This document shows, in pieces, positions 1 to 7,876 of a stretch of 34,087 bases of DNA. This DNA comes from Akkermansiaceae bacterium (lineage in GTDB: Bacteria; Verrucomicrobiota; Verrucomicrobiia; Verrucomicrobiales; Akkermansiaceae): contig JANRFH010000009.1 of the NCBI GenBank assembly GCA_030725745.1, forward strand, positions 7,501 to 41,587, written 5' to 3'. Position 1 is the first letter of the stretch, and every line of letters starts with the position of its first letter. The notes under the pieces are model-generated. The model was not told the origin of the DNA, searched no databases, and saw only the letters and a list, made by a program, of their open reading frames with translations. Made by a program: the position numbers and the translations under genes.

Positions 1-57
1 GCCATGCAAATTGATGCTGCCACCTACACACCCTGATTTCCCCCAATAAGGAAAACC

Positions 58-125
58 GGAATGACCCCGGATGAGCCTAGTTCCCCCCCACAAAGGCTCA
101 CCTCCCCCCGATCCGGGGACATTCC
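58..125. repeat. Imperfect palindromic element upstream of the lipoprotein terminator
   Basis: The arms 58-72 (GGAATGACCCCGGAT) and 111-125 (ATCCGGGGACATTCC) are inverted copies with one mismatch. Inside them GAGCC (73-77) pairs with GGCTC (95-99), so the whole element can fold into a long branched hairpin. Similar short tracts (C-run then ATAAGGAAAA or ATAAAGGAAAA) lie just outside both arms. It contains no convincing gene. It may belong to the same class of intergenic palindromic repeats seen elsewhere in the window, but no second copy is present here. Confidence 0.5.
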
Positions 126-150
126 ATCCTTTCCCCATAAAGGAAAAACA

Positions 151-210
151 AAGAAACGATCCTGGGATTGAGTTCCCCCCACTCATCCCCCCTCCCGGGA
201 TCGTTTTCTT
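151..210 (-). terminator. Intrinsic terminator below the lipoprotein gene
   Basis: AAACGATCCTGGGA (154-167) pairs with TCCCGGGATCGTTT (193-206) with one mismatch around a pyrimidine-rich loop. On the minus strand the stem is followed by a T-rich run, as expected for a Rho-independent terminator of the gene ending at 224. The plus strand also has a T-rich tail (204-213), so it may act in both directions. Confidence 0.75.
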
Positions 211-223
211 TTTCCCTTCCATT

Positions 224-865
224 TTATTCGTCCCAGCCTTCTTCCTCCCACTCGCTCATCGGTTTGCCGACGCTTGAGACAATCTCCGCAGGCAGGAAAA
301 TTACCTCGCGGTCATCTTTGCTCGCCGGATCTAGGGAAAATTTCACCGTCTTCCCCACGCGCCTACCGTTTGCCTGGATGGTGACATCCACCAGCACCTC
401 CAGTGCCCCGTCTTCTTTCGGCTTCACCTCCAGCCTACCCGGGATCTCAAAAACCGCCTACACCACCCCGTCCGGGTAGCTCTGTTTTTTCGCAAAAGGG
501 ATTTTCTCACCCAGCCATTTATCCGGATAAACCTCATCCCGCTTCGTCACCGAAGTCTTCGTCCGGATGCGTGTCACGTATAGCGCCTCGTGCACGCCCT
601 CCTTGCCTTCTGCCTCGATGCGCCAACGGAAAGGCCCATCAAGATTCGCTACACCCACGCCCACTACCATCGCACTCACTGCATAAGATCCACCACTCGT
701 TCCCTCGGGCTTCACCTGCATCGAAACTTCCGCACCGTTCACATCCGCACCGGAACCTGAACCGCCGTAAGTACTGCGTGTCCCGTAGAAACCCATACAG
801 CCGGATACGGCAAGTCCAATAGTAGCGACGAGAAGGCGCGCGGAGAAATTTCCTGAATTTATCAT
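224..865 (-). pseudogene. Lipoprotein gene interrupted by an in-frame TAG
   Basis: The ATG at 863-865 opens a lipoprotein: hydrophobic signal MINSGNFSARLLVATIGLA followed by the lipobox V-S-G-C. The first reading segment is 135 codons and stops at TAG (458-460). The same frame then continues open for 77 codons to TAA at 224-226, beginning AVFEIPGRLEVKPKED and ending EWEEEGWDE. The downstream part is protein-like (alternating strand-type residues, acidic tail) and the frame is unchanged, so this reads as one gene of about 213 codons with a nonsense change, possibly CAG to TAG. The intrinsic terminator lies only after 224, supporting the longer gene. No family is recognised; it would be an outer-membrane or periplasmic lipoprotein. 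A sequencing error or two separate short genes cannot be excluded. Confidence 0.65.
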
Positions 866-926
866 GTGCCCGGTTTAGCCATATTGTCCGCGCCGGGCAA
901 CTCGATTCACTTTACCCAATCACTGG

Positions 927-2360
927 TCACCTCTTGGATTCAAGCGGGGCAAATTCCGTTGGAGCCATCCTACGCAACTCTGTGAGTTTGTCCTTATGTT
1001 CCGTTTTTCCTGCGAGGTTGACCCACTCGAAAGGATCTTTGGCAATGTCATACAATTCTTCATCGCCACCGGCGTAGTGTATGTAGCGCCAGCCTCTTGC
1101 ACTCAGTCCATAGCTTCCCGGGGTAGCCAGATGGGTGATGGAGACAAAATCCCATGCGGATTCGGGATCTTTCAGCAAAGGGAGGAGATCCGGGCCGCTG
1201 TTATCCGGTTTACCGGGGATTCCTGCGAGCCCAGCAAGTGTAGGATACAGGCTCAGCAGGTTCACCGGCTGATCGCAAACGGATCCGATGCTGGTTCCAC
1301 CCGGAAGCACAGGGGAAACGGATGGCGGCACACGGATCATCAGTGGCACACGGGTGACGGCGCGCCACGCGGTGAACTTTTGCCAATGCTGTTTTTCGCC
1401 GAGTTGCCAGCCGTGGTCGCTCCAGAGAACCACGATCGTGTTGTCCTTGTTAGGCCCTTTCTCAAGCGAATCGAGAACCCGTCCGAGCATCGCATCCGCG
1501 AAATGGATCGAGGCGAGATAACCCTGGATCGCCTTCCGCCACTGGCCTAGCTTGCGGATGTGCTCGAAGTAGCGGTTTGGCCCAGCTTTCTTTCCGGCAG
1601 GAGGAAGGTCGTCGAGATCATCCTCTTTGTAACCGGGCGGGAGCTTGATGCTTTCGAGAGGAAATGGCTCAAAATACCTCGCGGGGACGAACCACGGTTC
1701 ATGCGGACGGTAGATCCCGCAGGCCAGGAAAAGCGGCTGGTCGTGCTTTTTCCCGAGCTGATCGCCCACCCATTCCGAGACCAGCCAATCGCCCCCGAAC
1801 TCCTCATCAGTCGCATCCAGGGCAGCCCAATCGGTCTCGACATACTGCCACTCGCCGGCACGGGGCAGGCTAACCGGGCGCTTCTCCGGATAAAGGGTAC
1901 GCGGTAGAGGCATCTCGGATTCTTTTGCGGGGAAATATTCGTCCCATGACCTCGCATCGATGACGTAATGGAGGATTTTACCCGCACCGAGCGCCTTGTA
2001 GCCGTGGCTGCGGAAATGCGAGGGCATGAGCTCCGCATCGGGCAGGACTTCGCGCATGTTCTGCGAGTTTTCGTAGAGTCCGGAGACATGTGGCGAGAGG
2101 CCAGACATGACCGCCGTCCGGGAAGGATTGCAGGCCGCGCCAGGGCAGTGAGCGTTGGTGAAAAGTGTGCCGCTTGCCGCGAGCCGGTCGAGATTTGGTG
2201 TGATGGATTGCGCGTTTCCTCCCATGCACCCGATCCAGTCGTTCAGGTCGTCCATGGCGATGAACAGCACGTTTGGCCCCTTTTGCTCCGCTGCCACCGC
2301 ATCCGGCAGCAGCGCATGGAGAAGGACAAGGCACTGGATGAATAGCATTGGCTTTCTCAT
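927..2360 (-). CDS. Secreted type I sulfatase, iduronate-2-sulfatase-like
   Basis: The 477-residue product begins MRKPMLFIQ and has a signal peptide to about residue 24, so it is exported. The alkaline phosphatase/sulfatase fold is marked by the metal-binding DD at 37-38 in VLFIAMDDLNDW. The sulfatase signature C-N-P-S-R is at 77-81; Cys77 would become formylglycine. Later come the HEPW and WSDHGWQLGEKQHW metal and active-site stretches. The family (iduronate-2-sulfatase and related enzymes) hydrolyses sulfate esters of polysaccharides and is common in Verrucomicrobiota and Planctomycetota; the substrate here is unknown. I chose the ATG at 2358-2360 because it overlaps the stop of the upstream dus gene as ATGA and starts a proper signal peptide. 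The frame stays open to 2660, but that part is antisense-phase sequence inside dus. No maturation enzyme or polysaccharide lyase is nearby. Confidence 0.9.
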   Translation of the reverse strand: MRKPMLFIQCLVLLHALLPDAVAAEQKGPNVLFIAMDDLNDWIGCMGGNAQSITPNLDRLAASGTLFTNAHCPGAACNPSRTAVMSGLSPHVSGLYENSQNMREVLPDAELMPSHFRSHGYKALGAGKILHYVIDARSWDEYFPAKESEMPLPRTLYPEKRPVSLPRAGEWQYVETDWAALDATDEEFGGDWLVSEWVGDQLGKKHDQPLFLACGIYRPHEPWFVPARYFEPFPLESIKLPPGYKEDDLDDLPPAGKKAGPNRYFEHIRKLGQWRKAIQGYLASIHFADAMLGRVLDSLEKGPNKDNTIVVLWSDHGWQLGEKQHWQKFTAWRAVTRVPLMIRVPPSVSPVLPGGTSIGSVCDQPVNLLSLYPTLAGLAGIPGKPDNSGPDLLPLLKDPESAWDFVSITHLATPGSYGLSARGWRYIHYAGGDEELYDIAKDPFEWVNLAGKTEHKDKLTELRRMAPTEFAPLESKR

Positions 2361-3373
2361 ACAATTGTATCGGCAGCCTCCAACCGCACGGAAAGCGAAA
2401 GCTCCGCCAACCCTTCCACCGAAGCCACCGAGTCCACCTGACAAAGCTTCTGGCGCAGATCTTTCGCTCCGGGAAATCCTTTGCAATACGCCATCAACCG
2501 CCCGCGCATCGCCGTCAGCGTCTGCCGCTCGTTTCCATAGCGATTGCTCTCCACCGCCATCCGGCAATGCCTCAATATCAGCTCCCACCGCTCCTCCAGC
2601 GGCACCGGATCCATCACATTCCCCGTTTCTAGGAAATACTTCGCCTCGCGGAAAACCCACGGGTTCTGCATAGCCGCACGCCCAATCATCACCCCGGACA
2701 CCGCGGTCTCACGCTTCCGTTTCGCCAGATCCTCCCCACAAGAAATATCTCCGTTTCCAATCACCGGCACCTTCACCGCACGCGCCACCGCATCAATCAC
2801 CTCCCAATCCGCCTCTCCCGAGTAGCCCTGCGCCCGCGTCCGCCCGTGCACCGCGATCGCCTGCATCCCGCAATCTTCCAACGTCTTCGCCACCTCAACC
2901 GCATTCACACTGTCAGCATCCCAGCCAATGCGGATCTTCGCCGTCACCGGCACATCCATCCCCACCGCCTTGTGAACCCCACCCGCCACACTCGCCAGCA
3001 ACGGGCAATCTCTTAACAAGGACGAACCCCCATTTCGAGAAACCACCTTGTTCACCGGACAACCAAAATTGATATCGATGAAATCCGGAATCCTGCCCGC
3101 CAAGCCCTTGTCGATGATCTTCCGCGCTGCCTCACCCATCCGTTCCCCATCTGCACCAAAAAGCTGCACCCCCACCGGCCTCTGCCCCTCGTCAAACTCC
3201 GTGTATTTCCGAGTCCGGTCATCCGCCTGCATGATCCCCTCCGCACTGACAAACTCCGTCACCATCACATCTGCCCCCATCTCCTTGCAGATGCGGCGAA
3301 AAATGAGATCTGTCACTCCCGCCATCGGCGCGAGATACAATGGGAATTTCCCTTCTGAAAACCAGTGAAGCAC
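2357..3373 (-). CDS. dus: tRNA-dihydrouridine synthase (Dus family)
   Basis: The 338-residue protein reduces uridines in tRNA D-loops to dihydrouridine, using FMN and NADPH in the cytoplasm. The FMN-binding TIM barrel is clear. It opens with PLYLAPMAGVTD (11-22). The active-site segment FGCPVNKV gives catalytic Cys105. AVHGRTRAQGYSG follows, then VIGNGDI and GVMIGRAAMQNPWVF bind the FMN phosphate, and a C-terminal helical tRNA-binding part closes the protein. Length is normal for the family. Which Dus subgroup it belongs to is uncertain. Its TGA overlaps the ATG of the sulfatase gene by four bases (ATGA), so the two are probably translationally coupled even though their functions appear unrelated. 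Confidence 0.93.
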   Translation of the reverse strand: MLHWFSEGKFPLYLAPMAGVTDLIFRRICKEMGADVMVTEFVSAEGIMQADDRTRKYTEFDEGQRPVGVQLFGADGERMGEAARKIIDKGLAGRIPDFIDINFGCPVNKVVSRNGGSSLLRDCPLLASVAGGVHKAVGMDVPVTAKIRIGWDADSVNAVEVAKTLEDCGMQAIAVHGRTRAQGYSGEADWEVIDAVARAVKVPVIGNGDISCGEDLAKRKRETAVSGVMIGRAAMQNPWVFREAKYFLETGNVMDPVPLEERWELILRHCRMAVESNRYGNERQTLTAMRGRLMAYCKGFPGAKDLRQKLCQVDSVASVEGLAELSLSVRLEAADTIV

Positions 3374-3434
3374 GGGGAGACATTATCACCCGCGTCAATG
3401 CCAAGCCAACAGTTGAGTCATGCCACCAACCGAT

Positions 3435-3661
3435 TCATACCAACGAGTGCAGACCGATCATGTTCCCTTCGGTATCGCCCACTAGGGAGGTGAAGCCGTA
3501 TTCGCCGATGGGGGATTTACCTTTCACAACCTGTCCACCAGCAGCAGCCACGCGGGCTTCCTCTGTCGCACAATCCTCGCATGAGAAATAGACTGGCGTG
3601 CCGCCACCTCCAGATCACGGGACGGAAATTCTACATAGTTGATCGTTTCTTACTTATTCAT
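3435..3661 (-). pseudogene. Decayed VOC (glyoxalase/bleomycin-resistance) gene with internal deletion
   Basis: Directly after the intact VOC gene (3 nt gap) is ATG AAT AAG followed at once by TAA (3650-3652). The same frame goes on as INYVEFPSRDLEVAAR, a typical VOC N-terminus. At about 3604-3609 the reading shifts frame and resumes as GGGTPVYFSCED, then RVAAAGGQVV, SPIGEYGFTS and DTEGNMIGLHSLV, ending in TGA at 3435-3437. That is a typical VOC C-terminal half. The roughly 60-80 residues normally between these blocks are missing. The remnant therefore carries an early stop, an internal deletion and a frame change. The family binds metal and acts on small molecules; this copy cannot make the fold. 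It is probably a recently lost tandem partner of the 3665-4039 gene. Confidence 0.75.
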
Positions 3662-3664
3662 ACT

Positions 3665-4039
3665 TCAGCCATGCCCGGGTTTGCGCTTGTGGATGATGAG
3701 CACGTTCCCGGCGGGATCGAGCACCATCGCCATGCGGCAGACGGGAGTTTCAAAGGGCTCCATGGAAAAGGTCACACCCGCAGCCCTGAGCCCGGCGATC
3801 GTTTCATCAAAATCCTCACACTCCAGGCCACAGCTCGGGCCGTCCGGGCTCGGCTTCATTCCCTCCGTTTTGCCGATAGCGAGCACATGCGCACCGATCT
3901 CATATTCGACCCATCCGTGCTCCTCTCCCTCGGCAAAAACATCCGCCGCCTTCAGCCCAAGGACACCCTCATAGAAAGCGCGCGATTCGGCAAGATTCGT
4001 GGCGGGATAGGCGGTGAAAGCGATTTCTGTGAATTTCAT
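3665..4039 (-). CDS. VOC-family (glyoxalase/dioxygenase fold) protein
   Basis: The 124-residue single-domain protein begins MKFTEIAFTAYPATNLAESRAF, the usual VOC opening strand and helix, followed by FYEGVLGL and HGWVEYEIGAHVLAIG. The second beta-alpha-beta module runs GLECEDFDETIAGLRAAGV to MAMVLDPAGNVLIIHK. The superfamily includes glyoxalases, fosfomycin/bleomycin resistance proteins and many uncharacterised small enzymes; nothing here narrows the substrate. The size fits a one-domain VOC protein that dimerises. It is followed at 3 nt by a degraded second VOC gene and diverges from serA, whose upstream region it shares. Confidence 0.85.
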   Translation of the reverse strand: MKFTEIAFTAYPATNLAESRAFYEGVLGLKAADVFAEGEEHGWVEYEIGAHVLAIGKTEGMKPSPDGPSCGLECEDFDETIAGLRAAGVTFSMEPFETPVCRMAMVLDPAGNVLIIHKRKPGHG

Positions 4040-4159
4040 CCCTAATAAATGAACAAATCCTCTCTAAAACGACAGGAAAAACCGTGTCCACTGCGTCACA
4101 CGGGATTCCCGCCGCTTCCTCTTGCCAGCAAGCGACTTCTCATCTACCGAGGGCGCCCC

Positions 4160-5755
4160 ATGAGTAGCTACCGAGTCCTCGTATCCGATCCCATTTCTGA
4201 AAAAGGTGTTGAAGCCCTGCGCTCCGCCGAAGGCATCACCGTCGATGTAAAGACCGGGATGTCTCCCGAGGAGCTTCTCGAAGTCATCGGTGAATACCAC
4301 GGCCTCGTCATCCGCTCGGAAACAAAAGTCACCCCCGCCGTTTTCGCAGCAGCGAAGAACCTCAAAGCCATCGGCCGCGCCGGCGTGGGCGTGGACAACA
4401 TCGATCGCGACTCTGCCACCGACCACGGAGTCGTCGTCATGAACACGCCTTCCGGAAATACCATTTCCACCGCAGAGCACGCCTTCGCCCTGATGCTCTC
4501 GCTCGCTCGCAACATCGGCCCCGCACATTGCTCGATGGTCGCTGGTCGCTGGGATCGCAAGATCTATGGAGGCGTGGAAATGTTCGGCAAGCGTCTCGCC
4601 ATCCTCGGCATGGGCCGCATCGGCACAGAATTCGCGAAACGCGCCCAGGCCTTCGGCATGACCGTCGTCGCCTACGATCCTTTCCTCACCGCCGCACGCG
4701 CACAGTCGCTGAAAGTGGAGCTCGCAGAGACTGCTGAAATCGCCCTCACCGGCGCGGATGTCGTCACCCTCCACATCCCGATGACACCGGAGAGCAAGCA
4801 CATCATGAATGCGAAAACCATCGCCCTCATGAACCCCGGCGCACTCATCGTAAACTGCGCACGCGGCGGACTCGTCGATGAAGCAGCTGCCAAGGCATCC
4901 ATCGATGCCGGTCACCTCGCAGGCATCGCGCTCGATGTTTACGAAGTCGAGCCACCACCGGCAGACTTCCCGCTCTTTTCCGCGAAAAAGACCGTCTTCA
5001 CCCCCCACCTCGGTGCATCCACGGCAGAGGCTCAGGAAAACGTCGGCATCGAGGTCGCCATCCAGATCAAAGACTTCCTCATGACCGGGGAAATCCGCAA
5101 CGCGGTCAACATGCCGAACCTCGACGCGAAGACCTTGGAATCCGTAGGCCCTTACCTCGACCTCGCCTCCTCGCTCGGGAAACTCATTTCCAAGATCGCC
5201 CCCGCCCAGTGCGACTCCATCCGCGTTTCCTACCTCGGCCCCGTTTCCGAAATGGATACCGAACTCGTCACCCGCCAGATCCTCGTCGGCTATCTAGCCG
5301 CCGCCAGCAATGAGGCACAGGTAAACCTTATCAATGCGCCCGCAGTCGCCAAGGCGCTCGGAATCAAGATCACCGAGTCCACCGTTGCTCTCTCCACGAA
5401 CTGCACCGAACTCATCGAGGTCACAGCCATCAAGGGAAGCGAGACGACCACCGTCGCAGGCACCTTCTACGGAAGCTCCGCACGCATCGTTCACATCGCT
5501 GGCCACTACGTGGAAACCAACCCAAGCGGACGTTTCCTTTTCGTAGAAAACGACGACCGCCCCGGCATTGTCGGTGTCATCGGCTCCGCCCTCGGCGAGG
5601 CACAGGTCAACATCGCCAACATGGCACTCTCCCGCAACAAGGAGAAAAAGACCGCTGTCACCGTCATCGAAGTAGACAACGAGCCAACCGTAGCCCTTTT
5701 GAAAACCCTCCGTGAAACCCCCGGCATCCTCAGGGTGCTATCTTTCGAACTCTAA
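4160..5755 (+). CDS. serA: D-3-phosphoglycerate dehydrogenase
   Basis: The 531-residue enzyme oxidises 3-phosphoglycerate to 3-phosphohydroxypyruvate with NAD, the first step of phosphorylated serine synthesis. The substrate-binding domain starts SSYRVLVSDPISEKG. GRAGVGVDNID (72-82) and the Rossmann GMGRIG (150-155) bind NAD. The catalytic residues are Arg235 (NCARGGLVDE), a Glu near 264 (DVYEVEPP) and His283 (TPHLGAST). After the catalytic core comes an intervening domain and a C-terminal ACT domain from about 455 (RFLFVENDDRPGIVGVIG), the arrangement of long, type I PGDHs. The ATG at 4160, preceded by GAGGGCG, gives the normal N-terminus; the open frame upstream to 4049 has no family similarity. 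No other serine gene is in the window. Confidence 0.96.
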   Translation: MSSYRVLVSDPISEKGVEALRSAEGITVDVKTGMSPEELLEVIGEYHGLVIRSETKVTPAVFAAAKNLKAIGRAGVGVDNIDRDSATDHGVVVMNTPSGNTISTAEHAFALMLSLARNIGPAHCSMVAGRWDRKIYGGVEMFGKRLAILGMGRIGTEFAKRAQAFGMTVVAYDPFLTAARAQSLKVELAETAEIALTGADVVTLHIPMTPESKHIMNAKTIALMNPGALIVNCARGGLVDEAAAKASIDAGHLAGIALDVYEVEPPPADFPLFSAKKTVFTPHLGASTAEAQENVGIEVAIQIKDFLMTGEIRNAVNMPNLDAKTLESVGPYLDLASSLGKLISKIAPAQCDSIRVSYLGPVSEMDTELVTRQILVGYLAAASNEAQVNLINAPAVAKALGIKITESTVALSTNCTELIEVTAIKGSETTTVAGTFYGSSARIVHIAGHYVETNPSGRFLFVENDDRPGIVGVIGSALGEAQVNIANMALSRNKEKKTAVTVIEVDNEPTVALLKTLRETPGILRVLSFEL

Positions 5756-5816
5756 TTAAAAAACGCTGAACTTCTCCTTGCCAAGGGTCATTCCGTTTTC
5801 CTAACCTAGTCCAAGC

Positions 5817-6245
5817 ATGAAAAAACTCCTTGTTACCGCTTCCGCGTTCATCGTTCTCGCAGGCTTTGCCGCCGGTGACATCCACGCACCTCCAGGATCC
5901 CAATACACCTCCGCTCGCAAGCTCGGACGTGGGGTCAGCAATATCCTCTACGGCTTCTTGGAAATCCCAGAGCAAATCGTCCGTAAAAATGAATCCGGCA
6001 GCAACGCTGGTTGGTCTTACGGCGCGATCGATGGCACAAGCCGTGCATTCCGCCGCCTCGGCTACGGATTCTACGAGCTCTTCACTTTCACCTGCCCTAC
6101 CTATCGCGGCACCTTCAAGCCACCTTACGAAGCTTGCGGCCAAGACGGACGTATGGACATGAACGTCAATGACGGCCTTTCGGAGTTCCCACCACAGCTC
6201 GGAGCAGAATGCTACTACAGGTATTCCCGCACTCAGAGCTTCTAA
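5817..6245 (+). CDS. Exosortase-system-associated protein, TIGR04073 type
   Basis: The 142-residue protein has an N-terminal signal sequence (MKKLLVTASAFIVLAGFAAG). Its conserved body has GRGVSNILYGFLEIPEQIV, then YGAIDGTSRAFRRLGYGFYE and LFTFTCPTYRGTFKPPY. These match my memory of the TIGR04073 family, small secreted proteins found in bacteria with exosortase/PEP-CTERM systems, mostly in the PVC group. No biochemical function is known. It has its own terminator and no operon partner; no exosortase or PEP-CTERM gene is in the window. Confidence 0.75.
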   Translation: MKKLLVTASAFIVLAGFAAGDIHAPPGSQYTSARKLGRGVSNILYGFLEIPEQIVRKNESGSNAGWSYGAIDGTSRAFRRLGYGFYELFTFTCPTYRGTFKPPYEACGQDGRMDMNVNDGLSEFPPQLGAECYYRYSRTQSF

Positions 6246-6270
6246 TCGGAATCGGTCTAAATACCTTCAA

Positions 6271-6303
6271 AACCCGGTGGCTTATGCCTCCGGGTTCTTT
6301 TTT
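6271..6303 (+). terminator. Intrinsic terminator after the TIGR04073 gene
   Basis: AACCCGG (6271-6277) pairs with CCGGGTT (6290-6296), extended inward by GGC/GCC around TTAT, followed by CTTTTTT. It lies 25 nt after the stop at 6245 and separates this gene from rpsP. Confidence 0.85.
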
Positions 6304-6429
6304 GCCCACGACTTCCATTTCAGATCAAAATAACCTCAAAAAGAGCCTAAGAATTCGCTTGTCGTCCTTGGAAAATTGAAGCAACCTCCGCGCCCGCCCG
6401 AAAAGGGGCAACCCGCAACACGTCACATT

Positions 6430-6681
6430 ATGTCAGTTTCTCTCCGTCTCAACCGCAAGGGCACCAAAGACCGCCCTTACTATAAAATCGTCGCCGTTGA
6501 CTGCCGTAAGCGCCGTGACGGACGTTACATCGAACAAATCGGCACCTACGACCCCCTCGTTGAAGGCACCAACTACGAGATTGATCTCGCGAAAGCAGAC
6601 AAATGGCTCTCCGTCGGCGCAAAGCCTTCCGAAACCGTGAACAGCTTCATCCGCAAGGCACGCACCGCAGCTGCGAAGTAA
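6430..6681 (+). CDS. rpsP: 30S ribosomal protein S16
   Basis: The 83-residue product begins [20 protein letters not shown] and continues [23 protein letters not shown], the canonical S16 N-terminus and core, with the C-terminal [12 protein letters not shown] segment. S16 binds 16S rRNA early in 30S assembly. I used the ATG at 6430 because it gives the standard N-terminus; an in-frame ATG at 6376 would add 18 unconserved residues. In many bacteria rpsP is followed by rimM, trmD and rplS, but here it is closed by its own terminator and followed by a methyltransferase gene. Confidence 0.96.
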   Translation: MSVSLRLNRKGTKDRPYYKIVAVDCRKRRDGRYIEQIGTYDPLVEGTNYEIDLAKADKWLSVGAKPSETVNSFIRKARTAAAK

Positions 6682-6701
6682 GCTTCCTCGCTTCTAATTT
6701 C

Positions 6702-6735
6702 AAAAAACCGCACGCCCGCAAGGCTGCGGTTTTTT
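6702..6735 (+). terminator. Intrinsic terminator after rpsP
   Basis: A perfect 11-bp stem pairs AAAAAACCGCA (6702-6712) with TGCGGTTTTTT (6725-6735), ending in six Ts. It starts 20 nt after the rpsP stop. Confidence 0.92.
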
Positions 6736-6772
6736 CGTTTCACGGCATCGCGTCCATCTCGCACACTTCACC

Positions 6773-7726
6773 ATGATGCAGGAACTCGTGAACGTGGAAA
6801 CCTTCGAGCGCTTCATGCAGCGCTGCCTTCACGATCCTACCCGCGGCTACTATGCCCGGAATATCAAGAGCATTGGAACCAGAGGAGATTTCACCACCGC
6901 GCCCCAGCTATCGGAAGCTCCAGCCGCCGCCATCGCAAGATGGGCAGAAAGCGCACTCAAAAAACACAAATGCCGTGATCTCATAGAAGTAGGGCCAGGC
7001 CTCGGAACCCTCGCCTCTCAGGTTTTTCAGAAGCTGCCCCTACTCACCCGCCTACGCACCAATCTACATCTCGTCGAGTCCTCACCCGCCCTCGCGGCAC
7101 AACAGAAAGAGACTTTAGGAAAAAAAGCCTTTTACCACACAAGCCTTCAAACCGCGCTCGCTGCTTGCTCCGGAAATGCCATCATCTATTCCAACGAACT
7201 TGTGGATGCCTTCCCCGTCCGCCTCTACGAGAAATCCCTCACCGACTGGCAAGAAATCGCCGTCGATTCCTCCGGGACACACCCTCGTGAGATCTTGCTC
7301 CCGCCTGCCGAACTGCCACCATCTTCCATTTTTAAAATCGATCACCTCATCGGACAACGTATCGAAATTCACGATTCCTACCGTCTCTGGCTAAAATCAT
7401 GGATGCCTCTATGGCAAAAAGGAGCGATGCTAACCATCGACTATGGTGACACCGCAGATAAGCTCTATCACCGCCAACCCAAAGGCTCGTTGCGCGCCTA
7501 TTTCCTCCATCAGCGCCGCGTGGGCAATGAGATATACTCAAATCCCGGCATGCAGGATATCACTGCGGATGTGAATTTCAGCGACCTCGCACACTGGACA
7601 GAGAGCGACCTACAATCCGACGAAGCGATTGATTTTTCTGATTTTATAAGGCCCCACATCCACTCAGGAGACACTCATTTCATCGAAGCAGCCGCTCATT
7701 TCCGAGTATTGAGACAAGTGCGATGA
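6773..7726 (+). CDS. SAM-dependent methyltransferase, MidA/NDUFAF7 family (DUF185)
   Basis: The 317-residue protein carries the family marks in order: LHDPTRGYYARNIKSIG with GTRGDFTTAPQLSEA, the SAM-binding LIEVGPGLGTLA, YSNELVDAFPVRLYE, MLTIDYGDTADKLYH, LRAYFLHQR and NPGMQDITADVNFSDL. The eukaryotic homologue NDUFAF7 methylates an arginine of the complex I subunit NDUFS2; bacterial substrates are not established. Length is somewhat short for the family (often 350-400) but all blocks are present. It follows rpsP across a terminator, so it is probably expressed separately. The ATG pair at 6773-6778 leaves the exact start open by one codon. Confidence 0.88.
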   Translation: MMQELVNVETFERFMQRCLHDPTRGYYARNIKSIGTRGDFTTAPQLSEAPAAAIARWAESALKKHKCRDLIEVGPGLGTLASQVFQKLPLLTRLRTNLHLVESSPALAAQQKETLGKKAFYHTSLQTALAACSGNAIIYSNELVDAFPVRLYEKSLTDWQEIAVDSSGTHPREILLPPAELPPSSIFKIDHLIGQRIEIHDSYRLWLKSWMPLWQKGAMLTIDYGDTADKLYHRQPKGSLRAYFLHQRRVGNEIYSNPGMQDITADVNFSDLAHWTESDLQSDEAIDFSDFIRPHIHSGDTHFIEAAAHFRVLRQVR

Positions 7727-7876
7727 GCGCCTAACGCATTGGCCTACCAAAAACAATGCAATCCTTTCTCACGTGGCTTGTTGACACTCTAAGGCCATTT
7801 GACCATCTTCAGATCGTAGCAATGCGCCGGGTATCACCGGCAGCTGCGCCTTAATCCCTTTCAAGAAAAAATCCCC

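Noticed and set aside
1-36. Possible gene tail AMQIDAATYTP-stop on the plus strand at the left edge
   Set aside because: Only 11 codons visible and no supporting context.
2361-2660. N-terminal extension of the sulfatase reading frame
   Set aside because: It lies wholly inside dus and is low-complexity Gly/Ala/Arg-rich. The ATG at 2360 starts a proper signal peptide and overlaps the dus stop.
4064-5008. Long antisense open frame (314 codons) within serA
   Set aside because: Composition follows the serA codon structure in antisense; no recognisable motifs.
7781-7809. TTGACA as a -35 box for the first ATPase gene
   Set aside because: No acceptable -10 hexamer at 16-18 nt spacing.
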